64,000 bases of DNA. Origin: Mesoflavibacter zeaxanthinifaciens DSM 18436. GTDB taxonomy: Bacteria; Bacteroidota; Bacteroidia; Flavobacteriales; Flavobacteriaceae. Positions 51,926 to 60,307 of the stretch are shown one piece after another; within the stretch, counting starts at the first letter, position 1, and every line of letters starts with the position of its first letter. Below the pieces are notes generated by a model, which saw only the letters and a list, made by a program, of their open reading frames with translations, was not told the DNA's origin and searched no databases. The translations under genes were made by a program, and so were the position numbers. The DNA lies in assembly GCF_000422365.1 (NCBI RefSeq), contig NZ_AULQ01000006.1:252550-316549 (forward strand). Direction: 5' to 3'.

Positions 51926-52528
51926 TTAATTGTCTTCTTTTTTAGGATTATACATTACAATTATTTGTATTACGATAGCAAGAAATATTAATAAGTAAAT
52001 TTCTATTTGTGTAAATAATTCAACCGAATCTATAGCTTTTTTACTAATTGACATTTGTTTACTTCCTTCTAAAAGTTGAATTTTAGATAGATCCTCTAAG
52101 TTCTTTTTAATCTTAGCTATTTGTTTAAACATGTCTTCTTTGCTAGAAAAGTTAGAAGTAACATATTTAGATTCTGTATTATTTAGTTGTTGTAAGTTTT
52201 CTTTAAGATTACTAAAAGTTTTACTTTCTTCTTTAGTAAGTTTGGTAGCTTCAAATTTAGAAATAAGGTTTTCTATGTTTTTATTTTCTTCTTTATTAGA
52301 AACTTTAAAAAAAGTAGAATCTGATAATGCAACTGCAACTTCTTTTTTATGAATAGAATTTGAAAACTCTAAAATTAAGTTTTTAGCAACAAGTCTATCT
52401 TCGTAAATAGACACGACTGAGTCTTTTACGCGCACAAAGTTGTTTCTGTCAATAAGATTTGTGGTTACGATTAAAACAAAAACCATTAAAATACCAAGGG
52501 TCCATTTTATTTTATTGAAAAAAGTCAT
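51926..52528 (-). CDS. Four-helix-bundle membrane protein (MCP-sensor-like, no output domain)
   Basis: The 200-residue protein has an N-terminal membrane helix (residues about 8-26, IKWTLGILMVFVLIVTTNL), a long helical periplasmic region like the 4HB_MCP ligand-binding bundle (about 30-165) and a C-terminal membrane helix (IYLLIFLAIVIQIIVM) with only about 8 cytoplasmic residues. It therefore looks like the sensory half of a chemoreceptor or kinase without any output domain. No ligand can be assigned. Confidence 0.7.
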   Translation of the reverse strand: MTFFNKIKWTLGILMVFVLIVTTNLIDRNNFVRVKDSVVSIYEDRLVAKNLILEFSNSIHKKEVAVALSDSTFFKVSNKEENKNIENLISKFEATKLTKEESKTFSNLKENLQQLNNTESKYVTSNFSSKEDMFKQIAKIKKNLEDLSKIQLLEGSKQMSISKKAIDSVELFTQIEIYLLIFLAIVIQIIVMYNPKKEDN

Positions 52529-52653
52529 AAGTTTTAATATTTAAGGATAAATATAATTCAAATTAAGGAAGTGCGTGTTATTTCTTATTCAGTTTAACAA
52601 TTATGCAAAGATGCTTAAATAAAGTATAATCTTTTTTAATCAATTTTAATCCC

Positions 52654-52661
52654 TATTTTTG
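52654..52661 (+). promoter_or_regulatory. Promoter -7 element of cmk
   Basis: TATTTTTG, an exact match, 18 bases before the GTG start at 52680. Confidence 0.6.
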
Positions 52662-52679
52662 AAGCCTAAAAGTTAAAAC

Positions 52680-53369
52680 GTGCAAAAAATAACAATCGCT
52701 ATAGACGGATTTTCTTCAACAGGAAAAAGTACAGTAGCAAAACAATTAGCAAAACACTTAGGTTATATATATGTAGACTCTGGCGCTATGTACAGAGCTG
52801 TAACGTTGTATACTATGCAAAATGGATGGATTGACAAAGATCATTTTGATGTTGTCGCTTTAGTATCAAACTTAAGTAACGTAGAAATTAGTTTTAAGTT
52901 TAATCCAAATCTAGGTTTTGCAGAAGTATATTTAAATGGAAAAAATGTTGAAAAGCAAATACGCACACTTGAAGTATCAAGCTATGTAAGTAAAGTAGCA
53001 GCAATACCAGAAGTACGTTACCAATTAGTAAAACAACAACATCAAATGGGTAAAGATAAAGGTGTTGTTATGGATGGTCGTGATATTGGAACCGTAGTTT
53101 TTCCTAACGCAGAGCTAAAATTGTTTATGACCGCATCTGCCGAAACTAGAGCACAAAGACGTTATGACGAATTAATAGAAAGAGGAGATAATATAACGTA
53201 CGAAGATGTGCTTAAAAATGTTAGAGAGCGTGATTATATAGACTCTAACCGTGAAAATTCCCCTTTAGTAAAAGCAGAAGATGCTATAGAAATAGATAAT
53301 TCTAACTTAACCTTAGAAGAACAATTTAAAAAGATTCTAAACCTAGTGGAAGAAACTTTAAATAATTAG
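52680..53369 (+). CDS. cmk: (d)CMP kinase, GTG start
   Basis: The 229-residue enzyme phosphorylates CMP and dCMP with ATP. It has the P-loop DGFSSTGKST at residues about 8-17, the YVDSGAMYRA nucleotide-binding motif and the DGRDIGTVVFP loop with downstream basic LID residues (SAETRAQRRYDEL). The GTG start fits the family N terminus and the promoter position, and no nearby ATG gives the P-loop at the right distance. In Bacteroidota cmk lies near porQ and rpsA, as here. Confidence 0.94.
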   Translation: MQKITIAIDGFSSTGKSTVAKQLAKHLGYIYVDSGAMYRAVTLYTMQNGWIDKDHFDVVALVSNLSNVEISFKFNPNLGFAEVYLNGKNVEKQIRTLEVSSYVSKVAAIPEVRYQLVKQQHQMGKDKGVVMDGRDIGTVVFPNAELKLFMTASAETRAQRRYDELIERGDNITYEDVLKNVRERDYIDSNRENSPLVKAEDAIEIDNSNLTLEEQFKKILNLVEETLNN

Positions 53370-53383
53370 ATATCATTTTAAAT

Positions 53384-53417
53384 AAAAAAAAGCGAACCAA
53401 AAGGTTCGCTTTTTTTA
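53384..53417. terminator. Bidirectional terminator between cmk and the LysM gene
   Basis: A 7-bp GC-rich stem GCGAACC/GGTTCGC (53392-53398 with 53403-53409) with A8 and T7 flanks, between convergent genes. Confidence 0.85.
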
Positions 53418-53433
53418 TTCTTAATTTATAATT

Positions 53434-53817
53434 TTATAAATTAGGAATTTTAAGTTCTTGATCAGGATGTATCACATCAGGATTATTTAAAATGTCCTTA
53501 TTAGCTTCAAAAATTGCTGTGTATTTTCTAGCATTTCCGTAATAATGCTTTGCTATTTTACCTAATGTATCACCACTTTTTACAGTATGTTTTGCATAAA
53601 TACTTTCATCTGCAACAGTAATATTAGCCTTAATATCTGTTGGAGCTTCTTCACCAGAAACAGCTTTAATTTCGTCCCAAATTAAGTTTTTTTCGTATTG
53701 CGTATTAGCAGTACCTTTTACTTTTAAAATTCCGTCTTCAACCCAAACATCTCCGTTTTGGATATTTAACTTTTCTCCTAAATCTAATACGCTTTGATAT
53801 TTTTCTTTAACTGCCAT
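53434..53817 (-). CDS. LysM-domain protein with BON-like N-terminal region
   Basis: The 127-residue protein lacks a signal peptide. Residues about 15-70 resemble a BON domain (VEDGILKVKGTANTQYEKNLIW) and the last 50 residues form a LysM domain (HTVKSGDTLGKIAKHYYG, then IFEANKDILNNPDVIHPDQELKIPNL). It is similar to E. coli YgaU/Kbp, a potassium-binding protein with the same BON-LysM order. A role in peptidoglycan binding or K+ response is inferred from that resemblance. Confidence 0.85.
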   Translation of the reverse strand: MAVKEKYQSVLDLGEKLNIQNGDVWVEDGILKVKGTANTQYEKNLIWDEIKAVSGEEAPTDIKANITVADESIYAKHTVKSGDTLGKIAKHYYGNARKYTAIFEANKDILNNPDVIHPDQELKIPNL

Positions 53818-54197
53818 ATAAATAGTTTTAATTGTTAATTCTTAAATAAAGATATGAAATATAACAATAGTTCTTTTAAACAAAAGGTTAAGTAAACTTA
53901 CTGTATCGACTAAGTGTTTAAAATCATCGATTAAAAACATTGTTTTGTTATTGTTTACACAAATTTAAAGTGTGTTGATAATCAGTTAATTAATTTTCAA
54001 AAAAATTAGGCAAAATGGCTAAAATGTAGTATTTTTGCACTCCTTTTAGCGAGAATTGGATTTTTAAAAGGAAATTAAGAAAAATAAATTTAACGCTTCT
54101 GTTGGTATATCGCTTAATTAATCCAAAATATCACAGAATACAAACACAGTGTTTTCTTTCCGCGAAAGCGAGAAAAAAACATTGCAATTTTAATTAA
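53818..54197 (+). promoter_or_regulatory. 380-base gap with the rpsA promoter and leader
   Basis: The longest gene-free stretch in the window. An exact -7 element TATTTTTG lies at 54030-54037, giving a leader of about 154 bases. In the leader, TTGGATT (54056-54062) can pair with AATCCAA (54120-54126), and a hairpin with the stem CTTTC/GAAAG and loop CGC sits at 54156-54168, about 30 bases before the ATG. 53818-54020 shows no other recognisable element and no tRNA. Confidence 0.55.
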
Positions 54198-56027
54198 ATG
54201 GCTGAAAAAGCACAAGACGCAAAGGTTGAAGCAACCGAAGCAAAACAAAACAACGCTCCAGAAGTATCTGAAGCACAAAAAAACCCTGAAAAATTCTTAA
54301 AAGAGTTTAACTGGCACAATTACCAAGAAGGTATTGATGAAGTTGAAGATTCTCAATTAAAAGAATTTGAAAAATTAGTATCAGAAAACTTTGTTGACAC
54401 ATTAGATGACGAAGTAGTAGAAGGTGAAGTAGTACACATTACAGATCGTGATGCTATTATTGACATTAACGCTAAGTCAGAAGGTGTTATTTCTTTAAAC
54501 GAGTTTAGATACAACCCAAATTTAGCAGTAGGAGACAAGGTAGAAGTATTAATTGATGTTCGTGAAGACGCAACAGGACAATTAGTATTATCTCACCGTA
54601 AAGCTCGTGTAATTAAAGCTTGGGATAGAGTAAACAAAGCTCACGAAACTGGCGAAATCGTAAACGGTTTTGTTAAGTGTCGTACTAAAGGAGGTATGAT
54701 TGTAGATGTTTTTGGTATCGAAGCATTCTTACCAGGTTCTCAAATTGACGTTAAGCCAATTAGAGATTACGATCAGTACGTAAATAAAACAATGGAATTT
54801 AAGGTTGTTAAAATTAACCACGAATTTAAAAACGTTGTTGTTTCTCATAAAGCGCTTATCGAAGCAGATATCGAAGAGCAAAAGAAAGAAATTATTGGTC
54901 AATTAGAAAAAGGTCAAGTATTAGAAGGTGTTGTTAAAAACATCACATCTTACGGTGTATTTATCGACCTTGGTGGTGTAGATGGATTAATCCACATTAC
55001 AGACTTATCATGGTCTCGTATCAACCATCCAAACGAAATCGTTGAGTTAGACCAAAAATTAAACGTTGTAATCTTAGACTTTGATGAGGATAAGTCAAGA
55101 ATCCAATTAGGTCTTAAGCAATTATCTAAACATCCTTGGGATGCATTAGGAGAAGAAGTTGCTGTAGGTGACAAAGTAAAAGGTAAAGTAGTTGTAATCG
55201 CAGATTACGGTGCATTTATCGAAGTTGCTGAAGGTGTAGAAGGTTTAGTACACGTATCTGAAATGTCATGGTCTACACACTTACGTTCTGCTAACGATTT
55301 TGTTAACGTTGGTGACGAAGTAGAAGCAGTAATCTTAACATTAGATAGAGAAGACCGTAAAATGTCTCTTGGTATTAAGCAATTAACACCAGATCCATGG
55401 ACAGATATTACTACAAAGTATCCTGTAGGTTCTAGACATACTGGTACTGTACGTAACTTTACTAACTTTGGAGTATTTGTAGAATTAGAAGAAGGTATTG
55501 ACGGATTAATTTATATCTCAGATTTATCTTGGACTAAGAAAATAAAACATCCATCTGAGTTCTGTAACGTTGGCGATAAGTTAGATGTAGTTGTATTAGA
55601 ATTAGATGTTGAAGGACGTAAATTATCTTTAGGTCACAAACAAACTACAGAAAACCCTTGGGACAAATACGAATCTGAATTTGCTTTAGGTACTACTCAT
55701 ACTGCAGAAATTGCAGACGTAGTAGATAAAGGAGCTACAATTGAGTTTAACGAAGATATCGTTGCATTTGTACCATCTCGTCATATGGAAAAAGAAGACG
55801 GAAAAATGCTTAAGAAAGGTGACACTGCTGAATTTAAAATTATTGAATTTAATAAAGAATTTAAGCGTGTTGTAGCATCTCATACTGCTGTATTTAAAGA
55901 AGAAGAGATTGCTAATGTAAAAGCTGCTGCTAAAAAAGCAGAAGCTCAAGCTGCAGAAGCAAAACCAACTTTAGGTGATGCTAACGAAGCGTTACAAGCA
56001 TTAAAAGATAAAATGGACGGTAAGTAA
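54198..56027 (+). CDS. rpsA: 30S ribosomal protein S1
   Basis: The 609-residue protein consists of tandem S1 RNA-binding domains. Clear repeats with the pattern KG-V(V/K)-I-YG-F-(V/I)-DLG-G-DGL-H-(I/V)-S-L/M-SW occur at about residues 235-315, 320-400 and 405-490, with weaker ones before and after. The C terminus is Ala/Glu/Lys-rich. It delivers mRNA to the 30S subunit, which matters in Bacteroidota, whose leaders lack Shine-Dalgarno sites. Its own long leader could be autoregulatory (inference). It stands alone between promoter and terminator. Confidence 0.95.
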   Translation: MAEKAQDAKVEATEAKQNNAPEVSEAQKNPEKFLKEFNWHNYQEGIDEVEDSQLKEFEKLVSENFVDTLDDEVVEGEVVHITDRDAIIDINAKSEGVISLNEFRYNPNLAVGDKVEVLIDVREDATGQLVLSHRKARVIKAWDRVNKAHETGEIVNGFVKCRTKGGMIVDVFGIEAFLPGSQIDVKPIRDYDQYVNKTMEFKVVKINHEFKNVVVSHKALIEADIEEQKKEIIGQLEKGQVLEGVVKNITSYGVFIDLGGVDGLIHITDLSWSRINHPNEIVELDQKLNVVILDFDEDKSRIQLGLKQLSKHPWDALGEEVAVGDKVKGKVVVIADYGAFIEVAEGVEGLVHVSEMSWSTHLRSANDFVNVGDEVEAVILTLDREDRKMSLGIKQLTPDPWTDITTKYPVGSRHTGTVRNFTNFGVFVELEEGIDGLIYISDLSWTKKIKHPSEFCNVGDKLDVVVLELDVEGRKLSLGHKQTTENPWDKYESEFALGTTHTAEIADVVDKGATIEFNEDIVAFVPSRHMEKEDGKMLKKGDTAEFKIIEFNKEFKRVVASHTAVFKEEEIANVKAAAKKAEAQAAEAKPTLGDANEALQALKDKMDGK

Positions 56028-56050
56028 TCTTACTTAATTTTATATAATTT

Positions 56051-56086
56051 AAAAGCCTCTCAAAAATAATTTGAGAGGCTTTTTTA
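56051..56086 (+). terminator. Terminator after rpsA
   Basis: A 14-bp stem (56051-56064 with 56070-56083) with a T-run after it. Confidence 0.85.
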
Positions 56087-56127
56087 TGTAAAAACAAAAA
56101 CACCTTTTAACTTATCATATTTTACTT

Positions 56128-56135
56128 TACCTTTG
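56128..56135 (+). promoter_or_regulatory. Promoter -7 element of the pyrR operon
   Basis: TACCTTTG, an exact match, 26 bases before the ATG at 56162. The leader is therefore only about 20 bases, too short for a PyrR attenuator. Confidence 0.6.
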
Positions 56136-56161
56136 TTAACCAAACCCGTTTGGAAAACACT

Positions 56162-56701
56162 ATGAGTCAAAGAGTGCTACTTAATGCAACCGAAATAAAC
56201 ATCATTCTTCACAGATTGGCTTGTCAACTTATCGAAAATCATAACGACTTTTTAGATACTGTTTTAATAGGAATTCAGCCTAGAGGAAAGTTTTTAGCAA
56301 ATAGATTAGCTGAAATTTTAACCAAAGAATATAAAGTCAAAAATCTTCAATTAGGGCATTTAGATATTACGTTTTATAGAGATGATTTTAGAAGAAGTGA
56401 TAAACCTTTAGAAGCAAATAAGACAGAAATCAACTTTGTAGTAGAAGACAAAAAAGTAGTCTTTATTGACGATGTATTATATACAGGACGCAGTATTCGT
56501 GCTGCATTAACAGCAATACAAAGTTTTGGAAGACCTACAGAAATAGAGTTGTTAACACTTATAGACAGACGTTTTAGTAGACATTTACCAATACAACCAG
56601 ATTACAGAGGAAGACAAGTAGATGCCATTAACAATGAAAAAGTTAAAGTGCATTGGAAAGAAAACGAAGAAGAAGACACAGTATATCTTATAAATAATTA
56701 A
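56162..56701 (+). CDS. pyrR: PyrR bifunctional regulator / uracil phosphoribosyltransferase
   Basis: The 179-residue protein has a PRTase fold with the PRPP-binding motif VFIDDVLYTGRSIRAA and the GIQPRGKFLA flexible-loop region of PyrR proteins. In Bacillus PyrR binds pyr mRNA to control attenuation and also has UPRTase activity. Here the operon leader is too short for an attenuator, so the enzymatic role may dominate (see findings). The ATG at 56162 is preferred to a TTG four codons upstream. It is separated from pyrB by 3 bases. Confidence 0.92.
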   Translation: MSQRVLLNATEINIILHRLACQLIENHNDFLDTVLIGIQPRGKFLANRLAEILTKEYKVKNLQLGHLDITFYRDDFRRSDKPLEANKTEINFVVEDKKVVFIDDVLYTGRSIRAALTAIQSFGRPTEIELLTLIDRRFSRHLPIQPDYRGRQVDAINNEKVKVHWKENEEEDTVYLINN

Positions 56702-56704
56702 ACT

Positions 56705-57634
56705 ATGAGCGAATTAAGTGTTAATCACTTACTAGGTATTAAATATCTTAAAGAAGAAGATATAGAGCTTATTTTTAAAACAGCAGATCATTTTAAAGAG
56801 GTTATTAATAGACCCATTAAAAAAGTACCTTCGCTAAGAGATATAACTATAGCTAATCTATTTTTTGAAAATTCAACACGTACAAAACTGTCTTTTGAGT
56901 TAGCAGAAAAAAGACTATCAGCAGATGTCATTAACTTTTCAGCAGGACAATCTTCAGTAAAAAAAGGAGAAACCTTAATAGATACAGTAAATAATATCCT
57001 ATCTATGAAAGTAGATATGGTAGTAATGCGTCATCCTAATCCTGGTGCAGGTGTTTTTTTATCAAAACATGTAGACGCAGCAATTGTAAATGCAGGAGAT
57101 GGAGCACATGAGCATCCAACACAAGCGCTTTTAGATTCGTATTCTATTAGAGAAAGATTAGGTAGTGTAAAAGGTAAAAATGTAGTTATTGTAGGAGATA
57201 TTTTGCATAGTCGTGTGGCTTTATCAAATATTTTTGCTTTAAAACTTCAAGGCGCAAACGTAATGGTTTGTGGACCTAAAACATTATTGCCAAAACATAT
57301 TGATAAGTTAGGAGTAAAGGTAGAAACCAACCTTCGTAAAGCTTTAAATTGGTGTGATGTAGCAAATATGTTGCGTGTACAAAACGAGCGTATGGATATT
57401 AGTTATTTCCCTTCTACAAGAGAATATACCCAACAGTTTGGAGTTAATAAAGATCTATTAGACAGTTTAGATAAAGAAATAATAATCATGCATCCAGGAC
57501 CAATAAATCGTGGTGTAGAGATTACTAGTGATGTTGCAGACTCAAAACAAGCCATAATTTTAGACCAAGTCCAAAATGGTGTAGCTGTAAGAATGGCTGT
57601 AATCTATCTTTTAGCTTCAAAAATTAAAAACTAA
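56705..57634 (+). CDS. pyrB: Aspartate carbamoyltransferase catalytic chain
   Basis: The 309-residue enzyme forms carbamoyl-aspartate, the first committed step in pyrimidine synthesis. The carbamoyl-phosphate site FFENSTRTKLSFELAEKRL and the HPTQALLDSYSIRE motif are complete, as is the MHPGPINRG segment. No pyrI regulatory chain is adjacent, so it is an unregulated-type trimer by context. It sits 3 bases after pyrR and 3 bases before the next gene, in a tight operon. Confidence 0.95.
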   Translation: MSELSVNHLLGIKYLKEEDIELIFKTADHFKEVINRPIKKVPSLRDITIANLFFENSTRTKLSFELAEKRLSADVINFSAGQSSVKKGETLIDTVNNILSMKVDMVVMRHPNPGAGVFLSKHVDAAIVNAGDGAHEHPTQALLDSYSIRERLGSVKGKNVVIVGDILHSRVALSNIFALKLQGANVMVCGPKTLLPKHIDKLGVKVETNLRKALNWCDVANMLRVQNERMDISYFPSTREYTQQFGVNKDLLDSLDKEIIIMHPGPINRGVEITSDVADSKQAIILDQVQNGVAVRMAVIYLLASKIKN

Positions 57635-57637
57635 GTT

Positions 57638-57970
57638 ATGATTATAGATCAAAATGAAAACATAACAACCATAACCCAAGAAAATGCTTCGGTTATAGAA
57701 TTGGTAAAAAAAATAGAGGCTCTTTATCCAAAATTTAAAAACAATAACATCATTGTTAATTTAAATACAATAAAACCTATTCCTTTAGAACAAATTATAG
57801 AGTTTTTAAGAGTTTCTAATCAACATCGTGCAGCAAAACATTCTTTTGTAATTGTAAATGAAGGTATAGATGTAGACAAAACTCCAGAAGAAATAGTAAT
57901 AGTGCCAACACTTCAAGAAGCACAAGATATTATTGAAATGGAAGAAATGGAGCGCGATCTAGGATTTTAA
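57638..57970 (+). CDS. Small protein, possible STAS-like fold, in the pyr-rnz operon
   Basis: The 110-residue protein has no signal peptide. Its pattern of strands and helices (ENASVIELVKKIEAL; NIIVNLNTIKP; HRAAKHSFVIVNEGI; IVIVPTLQEAQDIIEMEEME) resembles STAS-like anti-sigma-antagonist folds, and the C terminus is Glu-rich. It is sometimes labelled as ribonuclease Z by neighbour context, but it has no metallo-beta-lactamase motif. Its position between pyrB (3-base gap) and rnz (9-base gap) suggests a partner or regulator; function unknown. Confidence 0.6.
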   Translation: MIIDQNENITTITQENASVIELVKKIEALYPKFKNNNIIVNLNTIKPIPLEQIIEFLRVSNQHRAAKHSFVIVNEGIDVDKTPEEIVIVPTLQEAQDIIEMEEMERDLGF

Positions 57971-57979
57971 ATTCAACTT

Positions 57980-58885
57980 ATGAAGTTAAATATTTTAGGC
58001 TGTTACAGCGCAACACCACGTACTTTTACAAATCCTACATCTCAAGTTTTAGAAATTAAAAATCATTTATTTTTAATTGATTGCGGAGAAGGAACACAAG
58101 TACAATTGCGTAAACATAAAATAAAATTTAACCGCATAAAACACATTTTTATATCTCATTTACACGGCGATCATTTTTTTGGCTTAGTAGGATTAATATC
58201 TACATTTAGATTATTAGGTCGTGAGGCAGATCTATATATTCACGCACCAAAAGGATTAAAAGAAGTCATTGTATTACAAATGAAGTTAGCACAGTCTTGG
58301 ACTAATTATAATTTATACTTTCATGAGCTAACTTCAACATCATCAGAGCTTATTTTTGAAGACGAAAAAGTAGAAGTACATACAATACCATTGGACCATC
58401 GCATATATACCAACGGTTTTTTATTTAAAGAAAAAATAGGAGAACGCAAGTTGGATATGAATGCAGTGCTTAATGAAGATATTGACGTAGCATATTATCG
58501 TAAATTAAAACAAGGTGCAGATGTACCAAATAAAAAAGGAGAAATAGTAAAAAACCAAATGGTAACTTTACCAGCACCACAACCAAAAAGTTATGCATTT
58601 TGTAGTGATACAGCTTATAACGAAGCTTTAGTGCCTATTATAAAAAATGCTACAGCGCTTTATCATGAATCTACATTTTTAGAAAAACATGCAAAGCTAG
58701 CAGCTCCAACAAAGCACAGTACAGCTGTACAAGCCGCAACAATAGCCAAATTAGCCAATGTAGAGCAGTTGATATTAGGACACTATTCAACTAGATATGA
58801 TAATCTACAAGATTTTAAAATAGAAGCTCAGACTATTTTTAACAATGTAGAATTAGCTGAAGATGGAAAAGTTTTCGAATTTTAG
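57980..58885 (+). CDS. rnz: Ribonuclease Z (tRNA 3' processing endonuclease)
   Basis: The 301-residue enzyme cleaves the 3' trailer of tRNA precursors. The metallo-beta-lactamase signature ISHLHGDHFFG, the Asp in FCSDTAY and the late HYSTRYD motif are complete, and the N terminus LNILGCYSATP is normal. The usual PxKxRN region is present as VTLPAPQPKSYA-like sequence. It follows the small unknown gene in the pyr operon, a neighbourhood shared with tRNA-free genes. Confidence 0.93.
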   Translation: MKLNILGCYSATPRTFTNPTSQVLEIKNHLFLIDCGEGTQVQLRKHKIKFNRIKHIFISHLHGDHFFGLVGLISTFRLLGREADLYIHAPKGLKEVIVLQMKLAQSWTNYNLYFHELTSTSSELIFEDEKVEVHTIPLDHRIYTNGFLFKEKIGERKLDMNAVLNEDIDVAYYRKLKQGADVPNKKGEIVKNQMVTLPAPQPKSYAFCSDTAYNEALVPIIKNATALYHESTFLEKHAKLAAPTKHSTAVQAATIAKLANVEQLILGHYSTRYDNLQDFKIEAQTIFNNVELAEDGKVFEF

Positions 58886-58953
58886 CCGAAATACAAATTA
58901 CCGCACTAACATTTAAAATTTAAATCTTGTAAATTTACATTCAAATTAAATTT

Positions 58954-59601
58954 ATGGAAAAAGATTTAAGCAATTATCGAAAGTCTTACGAAAAGGGCGA
59001 ATTACTCCTAAAAGACACACCAGAAAACCCTTTAGAACTCTTCAGATCTTGGTTTAATGAAGTAGACCAACATTTCCCGCAAGATGAAACTAATGCTATG
59101 ACAGTATCTACTATTGGTTTAGACGGTTACCCAAAAAATAGGGTAGTACTTCTTAAAAAATTTACTTACGAAGGTTTTATATTTTACACCAATTATCAAA
59201 GCGAAAAAGGAAAAGCAATAGCGAATAACCCTAATATTTGTTTATCTTTTTTTTGGCATGGAGCCGAAAGACAAATAATTATTAAAGGTAAAGCAGAAAA
59301 GATTGCTCCTAATTTAAGTGATGGTTATTTTGAATCTCGTCCAAAAGGAAGTCAACTTGGTGCTTTAGCTTCAAATCAAAGTGAAGTTGTAGAAAGTAGA
59401 GATGTGTTAGAAAATAAGTTAAAAGCTTTAGAAATCGCATATAAAGGCAAAGAAGTAGAACGACCAGAATTTTGGGGAGGTTATATTGTTAAACCAATTT
59501 CTATTGAGTTTTGGCAAGGTAGACCTAATAGATTACATGATAGAATTTTATATACGTTAGAAGAAAATTACGATTGGGTTAAGAAAAGATTATCTCCTTA
59601 A
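58954..59601 (+). CDS. pdxH: Pyridoxine/pyridoxamine 5'-phosphate oxidase
   Basis: The 215-residue FMN enzyme makes pyridoxal 5'-phosphate. The segment with RVVLLKKF, the FYTNYQSEKG phosphate site, the RGSQLGA-like RPKGSQLGALAS and the C-terminal EFWQGRPNRLHDR motif, which binds substrate, are all visible. Length is typical. It stands alone, with a 68-base gap after rnz containing the near-consensus -7 element TAAATTTA, and is expected to feed PLP to the aminotransferase and desulfurase in this window. Confidence 0.93.
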   Translation: MEKDLSNYRKSYEKGELLLKDTPENPLELFRSWFNEVDQHFPQDETNAMTVSTIGLDGYPKNRVVLLKKFTYEGFIFYTNYQSEKGKAIANNPNICLSFFWHGAERQIIIKGKAEKIAPNLSDGYFESRPKGSQLGALASNQSEVVESRDVLENKLKALEIAYKGKEVERPEFWGGYIVKPISIEFWQGRPNRLHDRILYTLEENYDWVKKRLSP

Positions 59602-59759
59602 AATACCGTTTAAATGCATGTTATTGATACTAATAATCGATAAAGTGTATTAAAAGACGTTAAAAAACATGTAGTTAATCGATTTTAACATTTCTTTAAC
59701 ATAATTAAAAATGAACTGTTCATATTTTAGAGGTACCCAAATTATTTATCCCTAAAATT

Positions 59760-60257
59760 ATGAAACTAACACTTAACCTACTTACTGTTTTTTTCTTTGC
59801 TATAACACTATCTTCTTGTAGCACAGATACTTTAGATGATGATCAAAATGTTGCTAAAAGCAATGACATTGTAATTCCTGAAGCTAAAACTATTGAAATA
59901 GAGATTTTAGAGCTAATTAACCAGCACAGAATAAGTATTGGTTTAAACGAATTAAAAAGTATTGACATAATTAAAGGTCAAGCGTATTCTCACACAGATT
60001 ATATGATTGATATTGATGAAGTAAATCATGACTATTTTCATAGCAGAAAAGCTTACTTACAAGCAAATGCAGATGCCCAATCTGTGTCAGAGAATGTTGC
60101 ATATGGATATTCTAGTGCAAATTCTGTAGTAAATGCTTGGTTAAACAGTGAAGGTCATAGACAAACCATAGAAGGAGATTTTAGTCATTTTGAGATATCT
60201 GCAGAAAAAAATGCTAACGACAAATGGTATTTTACAAATATTTTTATAAAAAAATAA
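59760..60257 (+). CDS. CAP-domain lipoprotein
   Basis: The 165-residue protein has a lipobox LSSC and then a CAP (SCP/PR-1) domain: an ELINQHRISIGL helix, YSHTDYM and the SENVAYGYSSANSVVNAWLNSEGHR motif, with conserved His and Glu. CAP proteins bind sterols, lipids or glycans, or have protease-like function; here the role is unknown. The strong signal and lipobox predict outer-membrane location. It ends before a terminator shared with the OmpA gene. Confidence 0.87.
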   Translation: MKLTLNLLTVFFFAITLSSCSTDTLDDDQNVAKSNDIVIPEAKTIEIEILELINQHRISIGLNELKSIDIIKGQAYSHTDYMIDIDEVNHDYFHSRKAYLQANADAQSVSENVAYGYSSANSVVNAWLNSEGHRQTIEGDFSHFEISAEKNANDKWYFTNIFIKK

Positions 60258-60272
60258 TAAAGGATAATAGCT

Positions 60273-60307
60273 AAAAAAAAGCCTTCCAATTTGGAAGGCT
60301 TTTTTTA
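60273..60307. terminator. Bidirectional terminator between the CAP and OmpA genes
   Basis: A 7-8-bp stem GCCTTCC/GGAAGGC (60281-60287 with 60293-60299) with A8 and T7 flanks. It overlaps the stop codon of the OmpA-family gene. Confidence 0.85.

Noticed and set aside
53818..54020. Hidden small gene or tRNA in the longest spacer
   Set aside because: No cloverleaf, no open frame with a start and credible composition, and no other structure was found upstream of the rpsA promoter.
57638..57970. Annotation of the 110-residue protein as a second ribonuclease Z
   Set aside because: It has no metallo-beta-lactamase metal-binding motif; the true RNase Z is the next gene.
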